NCBI GenBank assembly: GCA_022984795.1
Contig: JALIHJ010000014.1
Span: forward strand, 248,001 to 312,000
DNA: 64,000 nt
Direction of reading: 5' to 3'
DNA from: Fabrea salina
Taxonomy: Eukaryota > Ciliophora > Heterotrichea > Heterotrichida > Fabreidae
Positions 19,997 through 28,190 of the stretch are shown here, one piece after another (within the stretch, counting starts at the first letter, position 1; every line of letters begins with the position of its first letter). The position numbers and the translations under genes are program-made. The notes beneath the pieces were generated by a model. It was given only the letters and a program-made list of their open reading frames with translations. It had not been told where the DNA came from and ran no database searches.

Positions 19997-20839
19997 TTAA
20001 AAGTTGTTTGTGGGAAAGGAACCTTGGTAGATGTTTCTGATTGTTCTGACTCTGTTGATTCGGATAGCTTTGACTTTTCTGGTCTTTTTAAAAGGAGACC
20101 TGGATCTTTCTTCTTTGAGTTTTTCTTGGGAGTTAATGACTCTTTCAAACTTCTTTTCAGGGGTAAACGAACCTCCTAGGACCTTGCTTAGTTTAGGAGG
20201 AGAGGCGTTCAACCTAGGCAAAACACTGGAAGTAATTGTTTTTGGTTCTATGAATTGTTGCTTAGGTTTGGGAAGGGGTTCTTTTTGTATGTTTTGGTTT
20301 ATGGTTTTTGACTTCTTTATGGGGTCGTGACTGCTGCTTTTTAAGCACTCTTGAGCTTCTTGTTTTTTGCTTTCAATCAGTTCTCTGGGTTTCCTTATGA
20401 AGAACTTAGAGTTGCGGTAAGAGGGCCTTTTAAAACTCCTTCTGACTTTGGAACTTGACCTACTGGTTCTGTTGCTTCTAGAAATGATGGGTTCTTCGGG
20501 TAGTTTAAAGTACTCTTCGTATTTGATAGTTAAGTTGTTTTTCAAATCTAGAACGGTCCCGTCTAAGTTGTCCCTTGCAATATAAGTGTTTTTAGAGGGC
20601 TTTACAACTCCGTCGATGTTTTTTCTTTGGAGTTTTCTGTATGTAAATTACTACTCAGCAGCACTTTGGAGGTCCAAAAACATGGCTTTGGCTCTTTGTT
20701 CCTCAGGGTTAATGTTAGTTTCGTGAGTTTCAGTTTTGTACTCAAGTACTTCAACCCTTGGGCTGAACTTTACTCTTTCAGCCCCTGTCTGATCAAACTC
20801 AGCTATCAAGACGTAGTTCGAAGCAACGCTTAAAGCCAT
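19997..20839 (-). CDS. Basic protein of unknown function, two exons
   Basis: The second exon (20636-19997) is open for over 200 codons yet contains no ATG, so it needs an upstream exon. A short ATG frame at 20839 (MALSVASNYVLIAEF) ends at TAG 20653-20651. Removing an 18-base GT-AG segment (20637-20654) joins them in frame to give 274 residues. The N-terminal part may be globular; the rest is Lys/Arg/Ser rich with Ser-Pro motifs. No known family. The start lies 8 bases after the RSPH3 stop on the same strand. The alternative is a 62-residue protein plus an unrelated gene. Confidence 0.6.
20637..20654 (-). other. Putative 18-base intron
   Basis: It reads GTAGTAATTTACATACAG on the minus strand. 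The usual 15-base version (starting at the inner GTAATTT) would create TAA at the junction, so only the 18-base choice keeps the frame open. It is longer than the other introns here. Confidence 0.5.
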
Positions 20840-20847
20840 TCCAATTA

Positions 20848-22791
20848 TTAGTAAATATGATATTCAAAGACATGAAGATCTCCATACTTGTTCAGTAGTT
20901 GGGTTTCTAACTGCTTCACTTTGCCGTAAAACACACTCTGGACCTCTTCTAAGGACCCCAGTTCTTCAGTAGACAAGTTGCCAGCCCAAGTGCACAGTTC
21001 TTCTCTGAAGTACTCCTGGGCAACCCTGTTCAGCACAAAAGCTGCGACTCTTTCAGTTCTAGGAACTGTCATTAGGTCTTTGTCTGGAGTTGTTTCGCTT
21101 TCGTCTTCTTGGGGAACTATTATAGCCACTGCTTGGGGCTGGGGGGGTTCTTCTTCCCAGTCCAGTCCTTCCAAAACAAACTTCTCTCTCAGAGTGTTGG
21201 GCGTGTCTTCGTCAGGGTCAGGGGCAGTCATTAGAGAAAACAAAGCGTTCATTACTTGGCCAAACAGTGCAGTTCTTAAGTTCAAGGTTTCTGGGTTCTG
21301 CCAAAGCATCGTGACCGTTGTGAAAGGAACTAGGTTTTCTGGGTTAGTGAGGAACTCCTTGAAGGGTTCTTCTGACTCTTCTGGGAACTCTTGAAAGGTT
21401 TCTTGGGTGATTTCTAACTTTTGGTATAACTCCTCAAGTTTAGTTTTGTTGACATTTTTGTATACAAACTTAGGGGCCTTCATTTTCTTGGCGTAGTCTT
21501 CTAGTAGCTTTTTAATGGTTTCAGGAGTTAGTTCTTTCCCAGAGGCTTCTTCAATACTTGCCAGCATTAACAAGAACTCTCCAAACTGCCCTCCAGGTGT
21601 AGCTAGTGCGTTCTGGGTGTTTCTGGTGTCTGAGTCTTCTATGACTTGGGAAGAAACTCCTTCTACAGGTTTTGCAGAGTTAACTATTTCTTCTTCAATG
21701 AGTTCTTTGAGTTCTTGCTTTTCCTGTTCAGCTTTCCTTTGGGCCCTTAGTTCGGCTCTTTTGCGTTTGCGTTCTTCTGTTTCTTTTTGTTGCTTAATTT
21801 CAGCTAGTCTTATTTCTTCTTTACGGGAACTCTCTGCGTGCAGGGCTTCTTTGTGTTGTTGAAGGAGTTCTTTGTAAGCTGAGTTAACTAGTTGCTGGAT
21901 CTTGTTTTGGACTTGGGTTTCTAGGTCTTCGTAGTTAGAAGCCTGTTTCAGTAGGTAAGGAAGCATTTGGTCTTGGAGTGAAGTAACTGAAGGGTCTGCG
22001 TAAGTTCCTAGGTTTTCAAGGTCTCTCAGGGACCTTGTTGCTATTCCTTGCAAAAACCTTTTTGAAACTATTCTGCACACGAACTTTTGGTGCGCTAGGC
22101 GCATTTGATCACGCCTAGTAGCAGCTTGCAAGTCACGCCGCGTAGCTTCTTCCTGGCGTCGGTTGTCTTGGTTTTCCAGACGTTGGATTTCTAGGAGTTC
22201 AGCATTTCTAATTTGTTCGAAGTTGCGTTTGTGCTTAAGTATGTTTTGGTGGTTGGCTTCTTCACTGACTTCGACACTGGCTTGCTCGATGCTTTTGGCC
22301 ACCAGCACTTCCAGAATGGGGTCAACTTCCATGTCGAAGTCAAACAACTCGCCATCTTCGACTTGGGTGAACTGGTCAGTGCCCTCTTCTGGAGGGACGT
22401 AAACAGGAGTGGGGGGCTTGTCAATGAAGAACTCGCCCTGGGTGAGGTTGCTTGTTCCAGGATCAGGTAAGTCTAAGTACTCTACTTGAGGTTCTTGTTC
22501 TTGGGGACTTTCTTCTTGGGAGTCGCTTTCAGACTCTTCTTCTTGTTGGAAGTGTTTTTTTTCTTCTTGTCTGATTTTTCTGGACCTTTCAAGTTTCTTT
22601 TGGTGTTTCATCTCTTGTTTGGTGGAGGCGGGTACGATCATGACGGCATAAGTGTTTCCTCTGACAACTCTTCTGTCGAACATGATGTTTTGTGAGGGAG
22701 GCACTTCTTCTGTGTCTCGGTAGTTGCTTTGCCTCTCAAGGATAGTTCTGGGAGCCGCTGAAAATTGGTAGTCGCCTGTGCTAATTGCCAT
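20848..22791 (-). CDS. RSPH3: Radial spoke protein 3 (RSPH3/RSP3)
   Basis: 647 residues. RSP3 forms the dimeric core of axonemal radial spokes and anchors protein kinase A. The hallmark MFDRRVVRGNTYAVMIVP lies near residues 37-55. It is followed by a Lys/Arg/Gln coiled coil and, near 200-320, the amphipathic helical region expected to bind RIIa-type dimers. Residues ~285-360 carry a long charged helix (ELLQQHKEAL, RKRKRAELRAQRK). The C-terminal third is acidic and Pro/Gln rich, longer than in animals. Required for ciliary beating. Confidence 0.9.
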   Translation of the reverse strand: MAISTGDYQFSAAPRTILERQSNYRDTEEVPPSQNIMFDRRVVRGNTYAVMIVPASTKQEMKHQKKLERSRKIRQEEKKHFQQEEESESDSQEESPQEQEPQVEYLDLPDPGTSNLTQGEFFIDKPPTPVYVPPEEGTDQFTQVEDGELFDFDMEVDPILEVLVAKSIEQASVEVSEEANHQNILKHKRNFEQIRNAELLEIQRLENQDNRRQEEATRRDLQAATRRDQMRLAHQKFVCRIVSKRFLQGIATRSLRDLENLGTYADPSVTSLQDQMLPYLLKQASNYEDLETQVQNKIQQLVNSAYKELLQQHKEALHAESSRKEEIRLAEIKQQKETEERKRKRAELRAQRKAEQEKQELKELIEEEIVNSAKPVEGVSSQVIEDSDTRNTQNALATPGGQFGEFLLMLASIEEASGKELTPETIKKLLEDYAKKMKAPKFVYKNVNKTKLEELYQKLEITQETFQEFPEESEEPFKEFLTNPENLVPFTTVTMLWQNPETLNLRTALFGQVMNALFSLMTAPDPDEDTPNTLREKFVLEGLDWEEEPPQPQAVAIIVPQEDESETTPDKDLMTVPRTERVAAFVLNRVAQEYFREELCTWAGNLSTEELGSLEEVQSVFYGKVKQLETQLLNKYGDLHVFEYHIY

Positions 22792-22826
22792 AACTGCTTC
22801 TTATTTTGAACTAAGTGTTCTTATAA

Positions 22827-23612
22827 ATGGAATCTAAAAGACTCTCCAAACAAGAAAAGAAAAAACTCAAGTACGAAAAAGTACGTGAGTCCCGCAAAAA
22901 ACAAAGGAAGAGACTCAGAGATGCCCAAAAAGAAAAAAGAAGGGAAATGCTTGCTGCCATGACTGACGAGCAAAGGGCTGAGTTCGTCAAAAAGGAACGA
23001 GAAGAAAAAAACCTACTTGAAACTGAGTACTTGCGTGCTAGTCAGCAAGGCACTCCTATTGTAGTGGACTTCAGCCACTCACAGATGATGTCTGAACAAG
23101 AACAAACCTCACTAGTCAGTCAAATCAGACAGGCCACTGGTTTTCTACGCAAAAGACCAAACCAGTTCTACCAGTTACTATGCTGCTCTGTACCACCAAG
23201 TATCAAAGAACAGTACTTGAAGTACGCCAGCGAAAAGTGGATGGTCAAGATAAAGGACACAGACCTAGAAGGAGTAGAAGAAATCGCACACAAAAATGTA
23301 ATCATGTTGTCACCCGACTCTGCAGACCCCCTTGGAGAACTTGACTTAGAAAACTCTGTTTACGTAATAGGTGGAATAGTGGACCGAACTATTAAGTCAC
23401 AGATCACTCTTGAACAGGCCATGAAGAAGAACCTCACAGCACGCAGACTTCCTATTCAAGAAGAGTTTGGAAGTAACGTTAAGTTTGTGCTCAACGTCAA
23501 CACAGTAATTGAGCTGCTGCAAATCAAAGCTGAAGGAAGGACTTGGAGAGAAACCTTTTTAGAAGGAATTCCTAAACGGTACCTTAAACAAAGAGGCATT
23601 ATTCCAGAGTAG
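22827..23612 (+). CDS. TRM10: tRNA (guanine-9-N1)-methyltransferase, TRM10 family
   Basis: 261 residues. It methylates position 9 of tRNA using SAM. The N-terminus is a Lys/Arg-rich tRNA-binding helix (residues 1-70). The SPOUT domain follows, with VVDFSHSQMM near 75, LSPDSADPLGELD near 160 (the Asp-rich active site), YVIGGIVDRTIK near 178, ARRLPIQEEF near 205 and the knot LNVNTVIELL near 220. All match cytosolic TRMT10A. The stop codon is directly followed by the stop of the convergent gene with no base between. Confidence 0.93.
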   Translation: MESKRLSKQEKKKLKYEKVRESRKKQRKRLRDAQKEKRREMLAAMTDEQRAEFVKKEREEKNLLETEYLRASQQGTPIVVDFSHSQMMSEQEQTSLVSQIRQATGFLRKRPNQFYQLLCCSVPPSIKEQYLKYASEKWMVKIKDTDLEGVEEIAHKNVIMLSPDSADPLGELDLENSVYVIGGIVDRTIKSQITLEQAMKKNLTARRLPIQEEFGSNVKFVLNVNTVIELLQIKAEGRTWRETFLEGIPKRYLKQRGIIPE

Positions 23613-24983
23613 TTAAAGTAATTTAAACAACAAGTGCCTGAGTTCCAAAGACTTAAACAAAGTGTAGTAAGATATTTCAGAGTCAAACTGTAGATTTCTG
23701 ATAAGTTCAAAGTCGCTTTGGTAGTGTTCTTCTCTGATAACTTTTTGTTGGGAAGGAGTTTTGACAGTAACTACAATAGAGTCAGTAATAGTGTTGTGGG
23801 AAAGTAACACAGTTGTGTCTTTTCCTAGTTTTTCAATGCAGCCTCTGAACTTTTCAATGTCATACTCTCCGTAGTAAGTCTGAACTAGGGTAGGTTCAAA
23901 AGAGGGTTGATTTTTGATTTTTTTTTCTTCAAAGAACTTCCCAGCAAACCACTTTTTGATCATAGAAATGCCTCCAACCCACATTAGTTTCTTTTTTTGG
24001 TTCTTAACTACAATCATTAGTTTCTTCTGGAGAACGCTTTTTAATTCAGCTTGCTTTTTGGAAGAACTCAGTTCTAACAGAGACTGAGTGCCTAGTCTAG
24101 TTTTATCAACTTCCACTGTTAGTTGTTCTTGGCTGATTTGGGGTTCTTTAACTGAAATCAAAAACCCCTGGTCTTTTTCTTCAATGTGCAAACTCACATA
24201 AGGTAAATTAGAACCCTCAAGAGTAGCTATTAAACTTAAAAAGCTTAGACCGTGTTCTTTGTCGTAACACAGAGTCATTCGTGAGTTTTCAGAAGTGAAG
24301 TAAAAGTAAGGCATCACATCCCAATGCACAACATGCTTCAAAAACCTTCCCCCTAAAACTGCTTCCTGCACACTGATTCCTACTTCTTCCAACTCAAACT
24401 CAAACACTTCGCACGTGTTGAAGGGGTGGAAGTGTATTGTCCAGTTTTTGAGTTGCTTGTCTGCTTTGATGTAAGCCAAACACACTACTCCCGAAACTTC
24501 TGCACAGTACTCGAATTCTATAGGTTTTGTTTCAGTTTCAAAAGCTTCTTCTTTCAGGGTGGGCTGGACTTGCTGCAGGTTATTGATGGCTTCGATCCCA
24601 GAAGCTAGTTTCTGGAACATTGCTTTTTCTTCCTGGATGCTTGATTGGGCTTCTTTAGCTTTGTTTTCGAGTTTAGAAGACAGTTCAAGCATCTTGTGGA
24701 GTCTTGCACTTATAGAGAGTTTGTGTTCAAATTTGTCTTCGTAAGATATGAGTTCTTTGATTACGTTGAGGCGTTCACTCAGTAGTTTTTTTATTTCAAA
24801 GTTGATTTCAGGCTCAGTTTCAGGGGTTTCTTCTTTGGTTTTGTGTTCATTTGTAGAAACAGGCACTACTGAAGGAGTTCTTGACTGGACTGGGAACTGT
24901 TTGCAGAAAAGAGGCTTGATTTGGTTCCTCATAATGCCTTTTTGGTAGTCAGACGGGTTCCTTTTGTGAAACGAAGGGTTCAT
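23613..24983 (-). CDS. Protein of unknown function with coiled coil
   Basis: 456 residues from the ATG at 24983. Residues ~65-145 form a Lys/Glu/Leu coiled coil. Residues ~155-290 alternate hydrophobic and polar residues as in a beta-rich domain with several Trp and Tyr (LKNWTIHFHPF, HWDVMPYFYF). The remainder contains a Lys-rich helix. I do not recognise the fold. It shares an 18-base divergent gap with the mitochondrial carrier gene. Confidence 0.65.
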   Translation of the reverse strand: MNPSFHKRNPSDYQKGIMRNQIKPLFCKQFPVQSRTPSVVPVSTNEHKTKEETPETEPEINFEIKKLLSERLNVIKELISYEDKFEHKLSISARLHKMLELSSKLENKAKEAQSSIQEEKAMFQKLASGIEAINNLQQVQPTLKEEAFETETKPIEFEYCAEVSGVVCLAYIKADKQLKNWTIHFHPFNTCEVFEFELEEVGISVQEAVLGGRFLKHVVHWDVMPYFYFTSENSRMTLCYDKEHGLSFLSLIATLEGSNLPYVSLHIEEKDQGFLISVKEPQISQEQLTVEVDKTRLGTQSLLELSSSKKQAELKSVLQKKLMIVVKNQKKKLMWVGGISMIKKWFAGKFFEEKKIKNQPSFEPTLVQTYYGEYDIEKFRGCIEKLGKDTTVLLSHNTITDSIVVTVKTPSQQKVIREEHYQSDFELIRNLQFDSEISYYTLFKSLELRHLLFKLL

Positions 24984-25001
24984 TACAGACTTATAATATT
25001 C

Positions 25002-25932
25002 ATGGAAAAAAGGGACTCTTGGGCAAAGATGTACTTGCGGGTTTTTGGAGCAGGTGGAGTTGCCACTGCAGTTACCAAGACCTGCCTTGCTCCTCTAGAA
25101 CGTGCCAAACTACTTTTGCAAACACAAAGAATTTCAAAGACACCTGAACAAGAGCAGTACCGCACACTGAGGGAATACTTGTTAAAAGTGCCCAAACAAG
25201 AAGGCTGGGTTGCTTACTGGAGAGGAAACCCAGCTTCTATTTTCAAGCTCTGTTCCTTCTTCTTTAACTAAATTCTGGATGCATTTCCGCATCAGGAACT
25301 ACGTAGTGTCTCCAGAAACAAACTACTCAACTTCAGAAAAGTTCACTAGAGAGCTAGCAGCTAGTGCTCTGTCAGGTAGTGTTTCTATGCTTGCGTGCTA
25401 TCCTTTTGACCTAGCTAGGACCCGTGTAGGCTGTGAAGTCACTAAGAAGGAAGCTAGCAGGGTTTATTTAGGATTCATGGACTGCTTGTCCAAAACTATG
25501 CGTGACCAAGGCATCAAAGGAATGTACAAGGGCTTTGTTTTTTCTTTAGGAACTCAAGTGCCCTACATGGCACTTGTAATGACTCTGTATGACGAGATTT
25601 TGAAAGTGCAACAAGACCCTAACTCCCAACATGCTAGTCTTGCACAAGTTCACCCAATACTTCAGTACTTTTCTGCCGGAAGTACTGCTGCTATAGTAGC
25701 CCAAGCAATCCTTTACCCAGCTGACACCATTAGAAGGCGACTCCAAGTTAGTGGAGCTAGAGGGCACTACGAAGGCTACTTAAATGCGTTCCACGTAGTT
25801 AGCAATACTTTGAGCCATGAAGGTATTGCTGGGTTCTACAGAGGGTGCCTAGTAAACGTTTTAAGGGCTTTTCCTGGTGTAGCAATACAACTAGCAGTTT
25901 ACCAACGGCTTACAGAAAATAGACACCACTAA
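25002..25932 (+). CDS. Mitochondrial carrier protein, reading frame broken once
   Basis: The start is the ATG at 25002. The three carrier signatures are present: CLAPLERAKLLLQ, CYPFDLARTRV and LYPADTIRRRLQ, each followed by a G-x-Y-x-G helix, so the gene is a full three-repeat inner-membrane carrier of about 309 residues. However, the frame changes after WRGNPASIFKL: the next conserved words VPSSLTKFWMHF are in the +1 frame, one extra T at about 25251. This could be a sequence error, a programmed frameshift, or early decay; the rest is intact. A 16-base GT-AG splice would also restore the frame but would delete the conserved WRGN motif. It resembles ADP/ATP and SLC25A42-type carriers; the substrate is not assigned. 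Confidence 0.75.
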
Positions 25933-25971
25933 GAGTGCTAAAGCTAAGATTTCTAATGAACTAATACGTAA

Positions 25972-27084
25972 ATGGAAGGCGAAGACATCCAGGGAATAGT
26001 GATAGACACAGGTTCAGGACTTTGCAAGGCAGGCTTTTCAGGAGATGACGCACCTAGGGCAGTGCTTCCTACCTACGTCGGCAGAACTAGAATGCCCGCG
26101 GCTCAAGGTGCTTCCGACCAACGCGACTACTACGTCGGAGAAGAAGCCAGGAGTAAATGCGACTTACTCAACCTCAAGAAACCAGTTGAGAGGTCACAAA
26201 TTACTGACTGGGAAGACATTGAAAAGGTGTGGCACCACACCCTATTCATGGAACTCAGAATAGTTCCTGACAACCACCCTTTGCTGCTAACTGAACCCCC
26301 CAACAACCCCAAACTCTCCAGAGAAAAGATCACCCAAATAATGTTTGAGTCTTTTAACATCCCTGCCTTCTACCTTGCCAACCAAGCCGTTTTGAGTCTT
26401 TACGCCACAGGAAGGACTAGTGGAGTTGCCATAGACTCAGGAGAAGGCTCTACCTTTGCAGTGCCCATTTACGAAGGCTACGCTTTGCCCTACGCAATTA
26501 AGTCCATGGGGGTTTCAGGAGCAGACCTCACAGAAAAGCTCCAAGGAATGCTTAAAGCCAGAGGTCACTCCTTGAACTCCCCTGCGTCCAAAGAACTTGT
26601 GCGTGACATCAAAGAAAAACTCTGCTACGTAGCAATGGAACCTGGGGAAGAACTTAACTCTTCAAGTTTGGAAAAAAACTACGAACTTCCTGACGGGACA
26701 AGTGTGACTTTGGACCAGGAAAGGTTCCAGTGCCCTGAAGAGTACTTCAACCCCTCTTCTCCGGAGCTTGAAGGCATACACACCACCATACACAGAGCCA
26801 TTAACAAAAGCGACGTTGAAATCAGAAAGGAACTTTTCAACAACCTAGTGCTTACGGGGGGCTCCACTTTGTTCCCAGGGTTCACTGAAAGGATCGTTAA
26901 AGAAATGACTGGAATTGCAGGCGCCAACACAAAAGTCAAGGTGGTGGCTCCGTCCGAAAGACTTTACTCAGTTTGGATTGGAGGGTCGGTCTTAGCTGCC
27001 CTGTCTACTTTCCAACAAATGTGGATCACAAAGGCTGAGTTCGACGAAGCCGGTCCTACAATCGTCAACAGAAAGTGTTTTTAA
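25972..27084 (+). CDS. Divergent actin / actin-like protein
   Basis: 370 residues, close to the 375 of actin. The start IVIDTGSGLCKAGFSGDDAPRA, the middle LSLYATGRTSGVAIDSG, the GGSTLFPGF loop and the RKCF end are actin hallmarks. Differences: conventional actin's GVTHTVPIYEGYALPHAI reads GSTFAVPIYEGYALPYAI, so His161, which helps ATP hydrolysis, is Phe; the D-loop and sensor regions also differ. It may bind ATP but hydrolyse it poorly. Either a divergent ciliate actin or an actin-related protein. Its stop codon overlaps that of TAPT1. Confidence 0.88.
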   Translation: MEGEDIQGIVIDTGSGLCKAGFSGDDAPRAVLPTYVGRTRMPAAQGASDQRDYYVGEEARSKCDLLNLKKPVERSQITDWEDIEKVWHHTLFMELRIVPDNHPLLLTEPPNNPKLSREKITQIMFESFNIPAFYLANQAVLSLYATGRTSGVAIDSGEGSTFAVPIYEGYALPYAIKSMGVSGADLTEKLQGMLKARGHSLNSPASKELVRDIKEKLCYVAMEPGEELNSSSLEKNYELPDGTSVTLDQERFQCPEEYFNPSSPELEGIHTTIHRAINKSDVEIRKELFNNLVLTGGSTLFPGFTERIVKEMTGIAGANTKVKVVAPSERLYSVWIGGSVLAALSTFQQMWITKAEFDEAGPTIVNRKCF

Positions 27085-28184
27085 AAAATATATAAAATTA
27101 AGATAGAAAGCAACAGTGACTTAACTAAGTAAACAGCTGAAAACAACAAAGCTGCATCTAAAAACTGCAACGAAGAAACTATCAAAAACCCAAACACCCT
27201 AAGCAGCATGCACGAGTGAGGCATAGCTGTGAACCTGTAAGCAAGTGTCACAGAACAGGCTGGGTCTATTGGGTTGTTGGTGTTTTCGTTCCATTCCACG
27301 TGTATTTGCTTGGACTGACTCAGCAAAAAACTCTGCTTCATGTTGATTGAAATAAAGTCTGCGTAGGAACTTGTAGGAAGGTTGTTGAAAAACAAAATAA
27401 AGTAGTGCTTGATCCAGTCTATGCAAATTGAACTCCCGAAAATTAACAAGCACCCAGTTACTAAGTGTCCTAAACTCTGACTGCCTATTATCACTGACTT
27501 GGCCAAAGCAGTCATCAAGTATATAAAAAGTTGCAGTCTCTCTATGAAGTCGTTGCACAGAATCCTAAACAAACCCTGTTTGTCTGTCTTTTTGAAAACT
27601 GTAATTTTAAGTTCCACAAAAGAAGAAGTTATCACTATCAACAACAAAGTAGAAAAACTCGAGTTCAAAGCCACTTCAAAAACAGTCAAAGCCAAACTCA
27701 AGTGGAAGGAATGCATAACTAAGTACACTAAACACACTCCGAAGTTCAAAACCCTAACTCTGAGTCTGCACTCTCCAAAGAGTCGTTCAATCGACCTTTT
27801 TCCAAAAGACATCAGAAGTTGGTCAGCAACTCCCAGCATGTTGTAAACAGCACTTAGTTTCACAAAGTCTTGTTCTTTCAGGTCGTGGTAGAGTCTTGAA
27901 ACCGAGTACAGGTAACAAAGCACCAAAGTGGCTAGTCCTAAAAGACAAATCCTCAGTAAGTTCCTCAGTTGAGGAAAAAGCACTGTTTTGAGAGGCAAGC
28001 AAATGAGTGTGTAGAGCAGTGAGTTCATACACAAAAGGAACCCTGTCCAAATAGCTTTTTCCACGTGGTATACGACTGTAACTATTTCTGAGTAAAGTGC
28101 TAGGTTAGAAACTGCATTTGGAGTTTCACAGTCTTCAAAGTCTGTGTAAAGGGCTTTTTTGAGAGTAAGCACTTTTCCTTTCAT
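27081..28184 (-). CDS. TAPT1: TAPT1/DUF747 multi-pass membrane protein
   Basis: 367 residues. The family-defining words are present: YNMLGVADQLLMSFGK near 113, SSFVELKITVFKKTDKQGLF near 190, ERLQLFIYLM near 215 and DWIKHYFILFFNNL near 255, within about six to eight membrane helices. TAPT1 proteins are ER or basal-body membrane proteins linked to cilium formation in animals. The N-terminus is short compared with animals, which lack a shared start. Its stop overlaps that of the actin gene; its ATG is six bases from that of the next gene. Confidence 0.88.
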   Translation of the reverse strand: MKGKVLTLKKALYTDFEDCETPNAVSNLALYSEIVTVVYHVEKAIWTGFLLCMNSLLYTLICLPLKTVLFPQLRNLLRICLLGLATLVLCYLYSVSRLYHDLKEQDFVKLSAVYNMLGVADQLLMSFGKRSIERLFGECRLRVRVLNFGVCLVYLVMHSFHLSLALTVFEVALNSSFSTLLLIVITSSFVELKITVFKKTDKQGLFRILCNDFIERLQLFIYLMTALAKSVIIGSQSLGHLVTGCLLIFGSSICIDWIKHYFILFFNNLPTSSYADFISINMKQSFLLSQSKQIHVEWNENTNNPIDPACSVTLAYRFTAMPHSCMLLRVFGFLIVSSLQFLDAALLFSAVYLVKSLLLSILILYIF

Positions 28185-28190
28185 TTATAA
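28185..28190. promoter_or_regulatory. Six-base divergent intergenic gap
   Basis: The ATG of TAPT1 (28184, minus) and of the LRR gene (28191, plus) are separated by six bases, making CATTTATAAATG. Each gene's promoter and leader must overlap the other's coding region, unless one true start lies further in. Confidence 0.5.

Noticed and set aside
20639-20653. 15-base intron instead of 18 in the basic-protein gene
   Set aside because: It makes TAA at the join and leaves the long ATG-less exon without a start.
25209-25224. 16-base GT-AG intron in the mitochondrial carrier
   Set aside because: It restores the frame but removes WVAYWRGN, a conserved carrier motif, and has a GTT start unlike the other introns.
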